Origin: Myxococcota bacterium
GTDB taxonomy: Bacteria; Myxococcota_A; UBA9160; UBA4427
Length of the DNA stretch: 64,000 nt
Assembly (NCBI GenBank): GCA_028823175.1
Contig: JAPKBZ010000004.1
Coordinates: 38,156-102,155, forward strand
Direction of reading: 5' to 3'
The notes below the pieces were generated by a model. It saw only the letters and a program-made list of their open reading frames with translations. It made no database searches and was not told where the DNA came from. Position 1 is the first letter of the stretch. Each line of letters opens with the position of its first letter. This document shows positions 55,236-63,993 of the stretch, in pieces. A program made the translations under genes and the position numbers.

Positions 55236-56152
55236 GCTCCGAAGCCGAACCCGCCGGCCCCAGCGCCCCCCGCCCGGAGGGTTGGCGGGTCTGGTGGATC
55301 GCCGCGCGCCCGCGCACCCTGCCCGTTGCGGTGGGCCCGGTGCTGGTCGGCACCGCGGTGGCGACGGGGCGGGGCGAGTCGTATTGGCCGGCCGCCCTGG
55401 CGGCCTTGATGGGGGCGTTGCTGCTGCAGATCGCCTCGAACCTGGCCAACGATCTCTTCGATTTTGAAAAGGGGGCCGACGGCGACGATCGCATCGGCCC
55501 CGCTCGGGCCGCCCAGTCGGGCTGGCTCACCGTCGCCCAATTGCGCGCGGGGGTGGCCGTGGTTCTGGCGGGGGCGATAGGCGTGGGTCTCTATTTGACC
55601 TGGCTCGCGGGTTGGCCGGTGGTGGTGGCGGGCGGGGTCTCGATGATTGCGGCCCTGGCCTACACCGGCGGACCCTGGCCCTTCGGCTACAAAGGCTGGG
55701 GGGATGCCGCGGTCTTTCTCTTTTTTGGCGTGGTCGCCGTGGTGGGGACGGATTACGTCCAGGCCCTGGACTTCTCCCGGGAGGCCTTCCTGGCGTGTTT
55801 GCCCGTGGGTGCCCTGGCCACCGCGATCCTGGTGGTCAACAACGTGCGCGATCTCGAGAGCGATCGGCGCGCGGGCAAGCTCACCCTGGCGGTGCGCCTC
55901 GGTCGCCGGGGGGGCGTCGCCGAATACGCGGGCCTGTTGGTCATGGCCTACGCGACCTTGCCTCTCTTCATGCTGGCCGCGGGCCGCTCGGCCTGGGTGC
56001 TGCTCCCGCTTCTGACCCTGCCCCGGGCGCTCTCGCTCTACCGAAGAGTGCGGGGGGAAGTTCTGGGGCCGCCCCTGAATGCGGCGCTGGCCGGCACCGC
56101 CCAGTTGGGTTTTCTTTTCAGCCTGCTTCTCGCGGCGGGCTGGCTGTTGTGA
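55232..56152 (+). CDS. menA: 1,4-dihydroxy-2-naphthoate polyprenyltransferase
   Basis: 306-aa UbiA-superfamily membrane enzyme that attaches the isoprenoid tail. About eight or nine membrane segments. The two Asp-rich Mg-pyrophosphate motifs are [15 protein letters not shown] (about residue 75) and [15 protein letters not shown] (about 205). The N-terminal [22 protein letters not shown] is diagnostic for MenA. ATG overlaps the menB stop; its stop overlaps the menC GTG. It acts in the inner membrane, producing demethylmenaquinone. Confidence 0.95.
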   Translation: MSSEAEPAGPSAPRPEGWRVWWIAARPRTLPVAVGPVLVGTAVATGRGESYWPAALAALMGALLLQIASNLANDLFDFEKGADGDDRIGPARAAQSGWLTVAQLRAGVAVVLAGAIGVGLYLTWLAGWPVVVAGGVSMIAALAYTGGPWPFGYKGWGDAAVFLFFGVVAVVGTDYVQALDFSREAFLACLPVGALATAILVVNNVRDLESDRRAGKLTLAVRLGRRGGVAEYAGLLVMAYATLPLFMLAAGRSAWVLLPLLTLPRALSLYRRVRGEVLGPPLNAALAGTAQLGFLFSLLLAAGWLL

Positions 56153-57315
56153 AGATCCGGCGCGTGCGCCTCTCCCCCTACCGGCTCCCCCTGGTCGCCC
56201 CCCTGGTGACGGCCCACGGTCGTCTGGATGCGCGCCGGGGCTGGCTGCTCGAACTCGAGAGCGAGTCGGGGGCGGTGGGCCGCGGCGACGCGTGTCCTTT
56301 TCCCGGGCTTCCCCTGCCCGGGGGCAAGGCGGGGGCGGGCGGCTTCGGGATGGAGAGTTGGGCCCGCTGCGGCGAGCGTCTTCGCGAGTGGCTTCCCCGC
56401 CTCGTGGGCGAGAGCGCTGCTTCGCGAAGCGCCGCGCTGGAGGCTTGGGACGCGTCGGTCCCGGATGCGCCCGGTGCACGCTTTGCCGTCGACTGCGCCC
56501 TGACCGAGTTGGTCGCGCTTTCAGCCGCGCGCTCCGTGGCCGAACTTCTCGCCGAAGAGCAGGGACGCCGGCCCCGGGCTCGGGTATCGGTGAGCGCCCT
56601 GGTGACGGCTTTCGAGACCGAAGCGATCCGCGACCAGGCTCGGTCGCTGCAAGCGGCGGGTTTCTCGACCTTCAAGCTCAAGCTGGGCGCGGCCCCGCTC
56701 GCCGAGGATCTCTTGCGGGTGCAGGCCCTGCGCGAGGCGCTCGGGCCGGCCCCGCAGATTCGTCTCGATGCCAACGGCGCCTGGAGCCGGGAACAAGCGC
56801 GCTCGGCGCTGGAGGCCTTGGGCCCCCTGGATATCGAACTCGTGGAGCAGCCCGTCGCTGCCGAAGACCTCTTCGGGCTTGGGGAATTGTGCGGGGTCGG
56901 CGGCGTACGGGTGGCTGCGGACGAAGCCCTGGCCGGGCCCGGGGGCGGAGCCCGGGTCATCGCCCGCCAGGCTGCGGATTGCCTGGTCCTCAAGCCCGCC
57001 GCCCTCGGCGGCCTGGGCTTAGCCCTGGCCCTGGCCGAGGACGCCGCCCGAGCGGGGATCGATTGTTTTGTGACGCATCTGATGGACTCGGCCTTCGGGG
57101 TTGCGGCGGCCGCGCAGTTGGCGGCGGCGCTGCCCGCTGCGGGCCCCGATCACGGCCTGGTGAACGCGGGCCTCTTCGGCTTCGACCTGGCGCCGCCGCC
57201 CCGCATCGAGGGGGGGCGTCTCGAGTTGACCGATGCTCCGGGTTGGGGACTGGAGCCGGGCGCCGAAGCCATGGCCCGGGCCTCCCTCGGTGACGCTACG
57301 GAGTTCGCGGCATGA
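56149..57315 (+). CDS. menC: o-succinylbenzoate synthase
   Basis: 388-aa enolase-superfamily enzyme dehydrating SHCHC. The catalytic K-x-K is in FSTFKLKLG. Metal-ligand residues are in IRLDANGAW (Asp), IELVEQPV (Glu) and VAADEAL (Asp), and the second lysine is in DCLVLKPAALGG. The N-terminal capping region includes SPYRLPLVAPLVTAHG. Longer than E. coli MenC (320). GTG start overlapping the menA stop. Catalytic order differs from gene order: menC acts before menE and menB. Confidence 0.93.
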   Translation: MKIRRVRLSPYRLPLVAPLVTAHGRLDARRGWLLELESESGAVGRGDACPFPGLPLPGGKAGAGGFGMESWARCGERLREWLPRLVGESAASRSAALEAWDASVPDAPGARFAVDCALTELVALSAARSVAELLAEEQGRRPRARVSVSALVTAFETEAIRDQARSLQAAGFSTFKLKLGAAPLAEDLLRVQALREALGPAPQIRLDANGAWSREQARSALEALGPLDIELVEQPVAAEDLFGLGELCGVGGVRVAADEALAGPGGGARVIARQAADCLVLKPAALGGLGLALALAEDAARAGIDCFVTHLMDSAFGVAAAAQLAAALPAAGPDHGLVNAGLFGFDLAPPPRIEGGRLELTDAPGWGLEPGAEAMARASLGDATEFAA

Positions 57316-58847
57316 CGGCGCAGCCCGATGCCGCCGGTTGGCTCGCCGAGCGCGCCGCCCTGGATCCCGAACGGGTGGCCCTGGAGTTCGGGGATTCCCG
57401 GGTTCGTTACGGCGAACTGTACCGGGAGGCGTGCGTTCTGGCGGCGGATCTGGCGGGGCTCGGCGTGGGTTCCGGCGACGTGGTGGCCACCCTGGTGGAC
57501 GATGGCGAGGCGTTTGCGCGGCTGCTCTGGGCCCTGCGCGAGATCGGCGCGGTGCTGCTCCCGGTGAACCTGCGGCTTCGCCCCGAGGAGGCCGCCTATA
57601 TCGTCTTGGATGGGGGCGCGGGCCTGCTGGTGGACGCCGGGGGGACGGCGGGGCAGGGGGCCGCCGAGGTGGCCCGGCGGGCCGGGGCGCTTCCCCAGGC
57701 GCGCATGCGGGCGCTTCGGATCGAGTTGTTACCGGGCGCTGTTGAGTTTCAGCGGCCGTCGCCCCGGGAAGAAATGCGCGATGCCCTGGCCCTGATCTAC
57801 ACCTCGGGGACCACCGGGCGACCCAAGGGCGCGATCCTCACCTCGGCCGCTTTCCGAGCCAGCGCCCGGGCCTCGGCGGAACTGCTCGGTACCGGCCCGG
57901 ACGATCGCTGGCTCGCCTGCATGCCGCTCTTCCACATCGGAGGGCTCTCGATCCTTCTACGCGCCTGCCTGGCGGGCTCGTCGGTAGTAGTCCAAGCGGG
58001 CTTCGAGGCCCGGGCGGTGGCGGCTGCACTCGAGAGCGGGGCGGTGACCGGGGTTTCCCTGGTCGCCACCATGTTGCGACGCTTGCTCGACGTGCGGGGC
58101 GAGCGCCCAGCGCCGCAAGGCCTGCGTTGGCTTCTGCTCGGAGGCGGACCCGCCCCCGCCGCGTTGCTCGAGCGCGCGCATGCCCTCGGCTATCCGCTGG
58201 CGCCCACCTACGGGCTGACCGAGGCGGCCTCCCAGGTCGCCACCCGGCTTCCCTCGGATACGGCGCCGCCGCTGGGCGAGCGCCTGCAGCCGCTTCCAGG
58301 AACGGAACTCAAGATCGCAGGCGCCGGCGGCGAGAGCCTGCCGGCGGGCCAGGCCGGAGAGATCTGGGTTCGGGGCGAGACCCTTATGCTCGGTTATCTC
58401 GGCCAGCCCGAGGCCACGGCCCGGGCGCTCGAGGGCGGCTGGCTCCATACCGGGGACATGGGGACGCTGGATGACGAGGGCGGATTGGCGGTTCTCGACC
58501 GGCGAGACGACCTGATTGTCTCCGGGGGCGAGAATATCTACCCCGCGGAAATCGAGGCGGTGCTGGCCGAGCACCCCGGCGTCCTCGAGGCCGCGGTGGT
58601 GGCCGAGCCCGACCCCGAGTACGGCGCGCGGCCGGTGGCGTGGTGGGTGGCCCGGGAACCCGGCGCCGAGATCGATGATCTCGCTGGGTATTGCCGGGCC
58701 CGGCTCGCGGGCTACAAGGTGCCCGGGCGTTTTGTGGCCACGGACGCGCTGCCGCGCAACGCGGCGGGGAAGGTGCTTCGCCGGGAACTGCGCGCCCGGG
58801 TTTCAGGGGAGAACGATGGTCAGCAGGCCCCGAGTGAGGAACCCTGA
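57312..58847 (+). CDS. menE: o-succinylbenzoate-CoA ligase
   Basis: 511-aa AMP-forming acyl-CoA ligase of the ANL family. P-loop ALIYTSGTTGRPKGAIL (about residue 165), PTYGLTEAAS, the HTGDMGTLDDEGGLAVLDRRDDLIVSGGENIYPAEIE hinge region, and the C-terminal lysine in RNAAGKVLRREL. Substrate assigned from operon position. ATG overlaps the menC stop. Last gene of the operon; the chromosomal menG (methyltransferase) is not here. The 3' end of the gene runs into a 15-bp tandem repeat. Confidence 0.93.
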   Translation: MTAQPDAAGWLAERAALDPERVALEFGDSRVRYGELYREACVLAADLAGLGVGSGDVVATLVDDGEAFARLLWALREIGAVLLPVNLRLRPEEAAYIVLDGGAGLLVDAGGTAGQGAAEVARRAGALPQARMRALRIELLPGAVEFQRPSPREEMRDALALIYTSGTTGRPKGAILTSAAFRASARASAELLGTGPDDRWLACMPLFHIGGLSILLRACLAGSSVVVQAGFEARAVAAALESGAVTGVSLVATMLRRLLDVRGERPAPQGLRWLLLGGGPAPAALLERAHALGYPLAPTYGLTEAASQVATRLPSDTAPPLGERLQPLPGTELKIAGAGGESLPAGQAGEIWVRGETLMLGYLGQPEATARALEGGWLHTGDMGTLDDEGGLAVLDRRDDLIVSGGENIYPAEIEAVLAEHPGVLEAAVVAEPDPEYGARPVAWWVAREPGAEIDDLAGYCRARLAGYKVPGRFVATDALPRNAAGKVLRRELRARVSGENDGQQAPSEEP

Positions 58848-58890
58848 GTCAACAGGGCTCGAGTCAACAGGCTTCGAGTGAAGAGGGCTT
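58846..58890. repeat. 15-bp tandem repeats spanning the menE stop
   Basis: Three units, GAGTCAACAGGGCTC, GAGTCAACAGGCTTC and GAGTGAAGAGGGCTT, start within the menE stop codon; a fourth, weaker GAGTGAGGAACCCT precedes them inside the coding end. The array fills the 47-base gap to the convergent LLM gene almost entirely. Confidence 0.8.
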
Positions 58891-58894
58891 GGCT

Positions 58895-59908
58895 TTAGGA
58901 GGCCTTGAGGTCGGCGACCACGTCGGCCCATTGGGCCGGGTCCGGGGCGCGATTGTGCGTGAGGCTCACGCCGTTCGCGATGCCCTCGAGCCGGGCCTTC
59001 AGCTTGCCGGCGATTTCCTTGCGCGGCCCCACCACGGCGATGGCCTCGAGAATTTCGTCGCTGATCAGCGCACTCATATCATCCCAGCGGCCGCGCTTGG
59101 ACATCTGGTTGAGTTCCACGTGAACTTCCCCCCAGCCGTGGGCTTCAAGTGTGGGCAGGTACGCGGGCGTCGATCCGTAGAAGGCCAACTGCTTGCGAGC
59201 GGCGTCCTTGACCCTCTCGAACTCCTCTTCCTCGTCGGCCGTGACGACCAGGGTGGCGCAGATGATTTCGAAATCGTCGATCTTGCGCCCGCTCTTGTCG
59301 AGCCCTCTTTGCAGGGCGGGGAGGGTGTTGGTCAGCAGGGAGTGGCGGCTGTTGAAGGGGTGGGCGATGAAGCCGTCGGCGGCTTCGCCGGCGATCTCGG
59401 TCATCAGCGGGCCGAAACCACCGGTGAGAATCGGCGGGGGCCCGAAGGGATTCGGGCCGGGGTTGAAGGCGGGAATCATTAGGGTGTGGCGGTAGAATTC
59501 GCCGCGAAAATCGAGCTCGGCTTTGCCCTCCCAACAATCGAAGATCGCCTTGATGGCGAGGACGATTTCGCGCATGCGCGCGGCGGGCTTCGACCAGGGC
59601 ATGCTGAAGCGGTGCATGATGTGGGGGCGGACCTGGGATCCGAGACCTAGGAAAAAACGGCCGCCGGTGATGGTCTGGGTGCCGTAGGCGAGGTTGGCGA
59701 GGTTCATGGGGTTGCGGGCGAACGCGATGGCGATGGCCGTCCCCAGGCGCAGGTTTTTCGTGTGTTCCGAAGCGACCGCCAGGGGCAAAAAGGGATCGTG
59801 CTTGGCCTCGAAGCTGAACGCGCCGTCGTAACCAATTTCCTCGAGATGCGGGTAGAGGGTGCGGGCGTCTCGGGGATCTTCGAGGGGGGCCGTGGTGTAG
59901 ACCTGCAT
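58895..59908 (-). CDS. LLM-class F420-dependent oxidoreductase (MSMEG_2256-like subfamily)
   Basis: 337-aa luciferase-like protein. MQVYTTAPLEDPRDARTLYPHLEEIGYDGAFSFEAKHDPFLPLAVASEHTKNLRLGTAIAIAFARNPMNLANLAYGTQTITGGRFFLGLGSQVRPHI closely fits the actinobacterial F420 subfamily I recall as TIGR03617. GPPPILTGGFGPLMTEIAGEAADGFIAHPF is the cofactor-phosphate region. GGAGAACGCCC precedes the ATG. Convergent with the men operon and separated from the PuuD-like gene by 167 bases of unassigned sequence. Substrate unknown. Confidence 0.87.
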   Translation of the reverse strand: MQVYTTAPLEDPRDARTLYPHLEEIGYDGAFSFEAKHDPFLPLAVASEHTKNLRLGTAIAIAFARNPMNLANLAYGTQTITGGRFFLGLGSQVRPHIMHRFSMPWSKPAARMREIVLAIKAIFDCWEGKAELDFRGEFYRHTLMIPAFNPGPNPFGPPPILTGGFGPLMTEIAGEAADGFIAHPFNSRHSLLTNTLPALQRGLDKSGRKIDDFEIICATLVVTADEEEEFERVKDAARKQLAFYGSTPAYLPTLEAHGWGEVHVELNQMSKRGRWDDMSALISDEILEAIAVVGPRKEIAGKLKARLEGIANGVSLTHNRAPDPAQWADVVADLKAS

Positions 59909-60075
59909 GGGCGTTCTCCGTGAGGGTGAATTGCGCGCGGCCTTGGCCAGCGGTTCCCGGAAGGGCGCTCAAGGGGGAAGGCGCGCATTCTAGCGGCTTC
60001 CCTCGGCCTTGCCTCTTTGCCGAACAGGTGTACGTCTTTGCCGATTTCCCTTCAGCGCGGGTGGGCGCAGAGTGT

Positions 60076-60777
60076 TCAGGGAGTGCGGCACGCGCCGACC
60101 CAAGCGGCGAGGAACGCGTCGCCGGCGGGTCCCGACATTTTTTCCGGGTGCCACTGGACGCCGATCTCGAGTGTCGGTCCGAGGCTCTCGATGGCTTCGA
60201 TGACTCCATCCTCGGCCCGGGCGCAGGGGCGCATCCCCGGGCCGACCGCCGCGATGCACTGGTGGTGAAGGCTGTTGACGTCCGTCCGCCGGGTGCCGAG
60301 AAGCGAGGCTAGGCGCGAGTCGTCGTCGATCTCGATGGCGTGGCGGCCGAGGGGTTCGGGAAGTTGATGCTCGCGGGCGGCGGGCAGATCCAGGGGGATA
60401 TGGTGGTGGAGACCGCCTCCCGCCTCGAGGGCCATGAGTTGGGCGCCGTAGCAGATGCCGAGAATGGGCAGCCCGCGCTGGCGCGCGGCGGCGAGCAGGG
60501 CGCGGTCGAAGGCCACCAGGTCGGGGGAGGCGAGTTCGAAGGGAATCTCGGCGGGGTAGGGGCTGTCGGGCTCAAAATCGTCCCCCCCCGGAAGCACCAG
60601 AGCGTCGATGGCGGCCACCGCGCGTTCGGGGCGGGCTCCCGGCGGCAGCAGCAGGGGGTCGGCCCCGGCGGCGGCGAGGGCATCGCCGTAACGGCGGTCG
60701 AGGTAGACGTAGTCCCTGCCCTCGCGCCAGCGGCCGCGGTGGTCGAGGCAGGTTGAGATTCCGACGGTGAAAGCCAT
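60076..60777 (-). CDS. gamma-glutamyl-gamma-aminobutyrate hydrolase-like class I amidotransferase (PuuD family)
   Basis: 233-aa peptidase C26 protein. Family N-terminus FTVGISTCLDHRGRWREGRDYVYLDRRYGDALAAAGADPLLLPPG, GGDDFEPDSPYP, nucleophile Cys in ILGICYGAQLMALEAGGGLHH, NSLHHQCI and the His-Glu pair in GVQWHPEKM. Family members hydrolyse gamma-glutamyl amides; the natural substrate here is unknown and no putrescine genes are nearby. The ATG beginning MAFTVG was chosen over an upstream GTG-type reading that overlaps the divergent gene's leader. Confidence 0.88.
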   Translation of the reverse strand: MAFTVGISTCLDHRGRWREGRDYVYLDRRYGDALAAAGADPLLLPPGARPERAVAAIDALVLPGGDDFEPDSPYPAEIPFELASPDLVAFDRALLAAARQRGLPILGICYGAQLMALEAGGGLHHHIPLDLPAAREHQLPEPLGRHAIEIDDDSRLASLLGTRRTDVNSLHHQCIAAVGPGMRPCARAEDGVIEAIESLGPTLEIGVQWHPEKMSGPAGDAFLAAWVGACRTP

Positions 60778-60833
60778 GCCCCCAGTATAGGCGGGTGGCC
60801 CCGCGCCGCGGTTCTGGCATTCTCTTGCTTGCA

Positions 60834-61682
60834 ATGGCCAGAGTACTCGTCGTGGGTTGTGGATATGTAGGGGGCGCGCTCGCCGAGCGCCTGGTGGGCG
60901 AGGGCGACGAGGTCTTCGGCCTGCGCCGAGATCCGTCGGCGCTGCCCGAGGGCGTCGTCAGGCTGGCGGGCGACGTGGCCGAGCCCGGGGGGCTGGGTGC
61001 TCTCCCCGATGGCCTCGACTCGGTGGTCTACGCCGTGGGCGCCAAGCAGCGCGACGAGGGCGCCTATCGTCGGGCGTACCTCGACGGTCTCGGGCATGTC
61101 ATTCGTATCCTGAACGACGAGGGGCAGAATCCCTCGCGCTTCGTCTTTACCTCGAGCACCTCGGTCTACGGTCAGACTCGGGGCGAGTGGCTGGACGAAT
61201 CCTCGCCCACCCATCCCCGGGGTTTCCCGGGTGAGATCATGCTCAGCGCCGAGCGGGTGCTCCACGGCAGCCGCTTCCCGAGCACGGTGCTGCGCCTCGG
61301 CGGAATTTATGGGCCCGGCCGCACGCGGCTCATCGAGCGAGTCCGCGCCGGTGAGGCGGTGACCCACAGCGAGCCCCCGGCGTTCACCAACCGCATTCAC
61401 CGGGACGATGCCGCGGGAGCCATCGCCCATATCCTTGCGCTCGAGGACCCCCAGGAAACCTACCTGGGCGTGGACACGGAGCCGGCGGACTCAAGCGAGG
61501 TATTGGGCTGGGTCGCCGAGCAACTCGGGGTGGAGCGGGCGCCGGCTACCGAGGGCCCGCCGGAATCCGGCCGGCGCTGTAGCTCCCGGGCCCTCGTCGA
61601 GAGTGGCTATCGCTTCGTCTACCCGAGCTTCCGTGAGGGCTACGCTGGGCTCATGAAAACTCGGGCTGCGGGGGCCGCGTGA
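60834..61682 (+). CDS. extended SDR / epimerase-like protein (YeeZ type)
   Basis: 282-aa NAD(P)-binding protein. The Rossmann motif is VLVVGCGYVGGALAERL (G-x-G-x-x-G) and the Ser-rich strand is FVFTSSTSVYG. The region where extended SDRs have Y-x-x-x-K reads PGEIMLSAE, so the catalytic Tyr/Lys pair is missing. LRLGGIYGPGR and RIHRDDAAGAIAHIL are standard epimerase segments. It resembles E. coli YeeZ, itself atypical. ATG chosen at MARVLVV; an earlier in-frame start adds 13 unaligned residues. Its stop overlaps the next gene. Confidence 0.85.
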   Translation: MARVLVVGCGYVGGALAERLVGEGDEVFGLRRDPSALPEGVVRLAGDVAEPGGLGALPDGLDSVVYAVGAKQRDEGAYRRAYLDGLGHVIRILNDEGQNPSRFVFTSSTSVYGQTRGEWLDESSPTHPRGFPGEIMLSAERVLHGSRFPSTVLRLGGIYGPGRTRLIERVRAGEAVTHSEPPAFTNRIHRDDAAGAIAHILALEDPQETYLGVDTEPADSSEVLGWVAEQLGVERAPATEGPPESGRRCSSRALVESGYRFVYPSFREGYAGLMKTRAAGAA

Positions 61683-62701
61683 CCCGGGCTGGGGGCGGCC
61701 CGAAGCCCGCTTCCCCGCCCCCCCCCGCTCCGCCGCGGTCCCGCCGCCTGGGCTACAGACTCGCCCTCGCCGGGGTCGCGCTTGTGGGGAGCCTGGTGGC
61801 CGCGGAGTTGACCCTCCAGGTGCTGGCCGCCGTGGCGGCCCGGACAGTGGATCGTGGCCAGGAGGCATGGATCGGTGAGGAGGGAATCACCGTCCTCAGC
61901 CTGGGCGATTCCCATACCTTCGGCCTGCCGCTCCCGGCCGAGGAGAGTTATCCCGCCCAACTCGAGGCGGCCCTGCGCCGGCATCACCCCGAGTTCGAAT
62001 TCCAGGTCGTCAACTTGGGGATTCCCGGTGCGAACAGCAGCTTTGTGGCCAATCGATTGGAGCGCCAGATGTTCCAGTTGCGCCCCGACTTGGTGATCGT
62101 CTGGGTCGGCGTCAACAATATCTGGAACGTGGCGGAAACCCGGGCCTGGCAGCGGCCCGATCGTTGGTTGCCCCTGCGCCAGGCCCTGTTGAACGCGAAG
62201 CTCTTTCGCTTCGCTTCGATCCTCTGGTTCAGCGCGACCGGCCACCAATACGATCCCGCAGAGCGAGGCGGGTGGTTCGATGGCGAGCGGCGTCCGTCGG
62301 GTCACCTGGGCAAGGGCAAGCGACTGAAGGATCCGAGCGGAAGCTTGGCGCCGGATCTGCGCCGCATGGTCGAACTCGCTCGCAGTCTCGAGACGCCGAT
62401 GATTTTCGTCACCTACCCGCTCGCGGGCGCCGAGGAGATCAATCGCACGATCCGGGTGACCGGGGGGCAACTCGGCGTGGCGGTCATCGATAGTTCGGCC
62501 TCTCTGGAACGAGCCTTTCGGGCGGGACACCTGCGGCCCGAGCTCATCGACGAGCGTTCGGGTCCCCATCCCTCGGCGCTCCTCTACCGTTATCTGGTGG
62601 AGGATATGTTGGCCGAGGTCGAGGCCGAGCTCGCGGCCTGGCACGGGATCGAATGGGCGGAGCCCCGGGTCTCTCCGGCTTCCCCTCGACCCGGGCCGTG
62701 A
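61679..62701 (+). CDS. membrane-anchored SGNH/GDSL hydrolase
   Basis: 340-aa protein. A Pro-rich cytoplasmic N-terminus and one membrane segment or signal anchor (YRLALAGVALVGSLVAAELTLQVLA, about 25-49) precede an SGNH domain outside the cytoplasm. Blocks: I with nucleophile Ser in LSLGDSHTFGLPL, II Gly in VNLGIPGANSS, III Asn in VIVWVGVNNIWN, V Asp/His in IDERSGPHPSALLYRYL. Such anchored esterases often modify envelope polysaccharide or lipids. GTG start overlapping the SDR gene by four bases. Substrate unknown. Confidence 0.87.
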   Translation: MTRAGGGPKPASPPPPAPPRSRRLGYRLALAGVALVGSLVAAELTLQVLAAVAARTVDRGQEAWIGEEGITVLSLGDSHTFGLPLPAEESYPAQLEAALRRHHPEFEFQVVNLGIPGANSSFVANRLERQMFQLRPDLVIVWVGVNNIWNVAETRAWQRPDRWLPLRQALLNAKLFRFASILWFSATGHQYDPAERGGWFDGERRPSGHLGKGKRLKDPSGSLAPDLRRMVELARSLETPMIFVTYPLAGAEEINRTIRVTGGQLGVAVIDSSASLERAFRAGHLRPELIDERSGPHPSALLYRYLVEDMLAEVEAELAAWHGIEWAEPRVSPASPRPGP

Positions 62702-62788
62702 ACTGGGCTTTCCTCGTCGGGCCCCTGCCCGACGTTCGTCACCGCGCTTTCGCCTTCGTCCCTTCCGTTGCTCCGCAAGAGGTTCGCC

Positions 62789-63943
62789 ATGCCCCGACCG
62801 CCCGATTTCAATGCTTCCGTGCGCGCCATGCCGGGAGCCGTGTACTCCCCCTTCGCGGATCGCTTGCACGATCATCCCGGCCCGGTCTTCCCGTTGCACG
62901 TGGGCGACACCTGGCTCGAGCCGGGGGAGGGAATGCGGATGCAGGACATCGCCTCGGCGGATCATCCGGGGCTTCACCAATACTGCGATACCCGGGGTCT
63001 GCCCAAACTCGTCGATGCCCTGGTGGAGCGGTCGCGCCGGGCGAGCGGCTTGGCCTGGGAACGCGAATCCGTGCTCGTGACCGCCGGCGCTACCGCGGGT
63101 CTGGCCTGCGCGGTGGGCGCCGTGGCTTCCCCGGGCGACGAGGTGCTGATTCTGGCCCCCTTCTGGCCCCTGATTCGGGGAATCGTTCAGGCCACGGGAG
63201 CCACCGCCATCGAGGTGCCCTTTTACGACCGCGTGGACTCGTTGGAAACGGCTCTGGAGGCGGTGAGAGCCCGGGCGAGCGAGCGCACCGTGGCCCTCTA
63301 CGTCTCCACGCCCTCGAATCCCACGGGCCGGGTGCTGCCCGGGGCCTGGCTCGAGGCCCTGGCCGGGCTGGCCCGGGAGCGCGATTGGCGCATCCTGGCC
63401 GATGAGGTCTACGCGGATTTCGTCTACCACGGCGAGCACGTGCCCCTGGCGCCCTTCGCCCCGGAGCGGACCCTCTCGTCGCATTCGTTCTCCAAGGCCT
63501 TCGGCATGGCGGGCAATCGCGTGGGCTACCTGGTGGGCCCGGAGGCCTGGATCGACCAGGCGCAAAAGCTCGGTACCCACAGTTTTTATAATGCACCGGT
63601 GCCCAGCCAGGTCGTGGCGCTTCGGGCCCTGGAGGTCGGCGCGGATTGGCAGCGCGAGGCCCGGGCGCAATATCAATCCGTCGGCGCCGCGGCGGCCGAT
63701 CTATTGGGCTTGAGCGCGCCCGAGGGTTCGACCTTTCTCTTCGTCGACGTCGCCGGCAAGCTCGATGAGCGCGGGCTCCCGGGCCTGCTTGAGGACTGCT
63801 TCGAAGAGGGCGTGCTGGTGGCCCCGGGTTCTTCGTCGGGAAGCGACTACGCGGATTGGATTCGCCTTTGTTATACGGCGATGCCTCCCGAGCCGACCCT
63901 CGAAGGCGTCGGGCGCCTGGCGCGTCTGCTCGCCGGGCGCTGA
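62789..63943 (+). CDS. PLP-dependent aminotransferase, class I/II
   Basis: 384-aa fold-type I aminotransferase. LPLHVGDTWLEP-like N-terminus, VTAGATAGLACAVGAVASPGDEVLI, substrate Asn in YVSTPSNPTGRVLP, Asp/Tyr in ILADEVYADFVYHG, PLP lysine in LSSHSFSKAFGMAGNRVGYLVG (about residue 238) and the C-terminal IRLCYTAM Arg. Substrate preference (aspartate, aromatic or kynurenine type) is not evident. The ATG after AAGAGG was chosen over a TTG-type start seven codons upstream. The gene ends within the window; a short tandem repeat follows. Confidence 0.92.
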   Translation: MPRPPDFNASVRAMPGAVYSPFADRLHDHPGPVFPLHVGDTWLEPGEGMRMQDIASADHPGLHQYCDTRGLPKLVDALVERSRRASGLAWERESVLVTAGATAGLACAVGAVASPGDEVLILAPFWPLIRGIVQATGATAIEVPFYDRVDSLETALEAVRARASERTVALYVSTPSNPTGRVLPGAWLEALAGLARERDWRILADEVYADFVYHGEHVPLAPFAPERTLSSHSFSKAFGMAGNRVGYLVGPEAWIDQAQKLGTHSFYNAPVPSQVVALRALEVGADWQREARAQYQSVGAAAADLLGLSAPEGSTFLFVDVAGKLDERGLPGLLEDCFEEGVLVAPGSSSGSDYADWIRLCYTAMPPEPTLEGVGRLARLLAGR

Positions 63944-63945
63944 AA

Positions 63946-63993
63946 ACCGCCGGGGCTGACTACCGCTGGGGCTGACTAACGCCGGGTTCAGTC
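63946..63993. repeat. 16-bp tandem repeats after the aminotransferase gene
   Basis: ACCGCCGGGGCTGACT, ACCGCTGGGGCTGACT and a diverged AACGCCGGGTTCAGTC follow the stop codon directly. It is the fourth 15-16-bp class array or intergenic equivalent at a gene border in this window. Continuation past the window edge is unknown. Confidence 0.8.
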
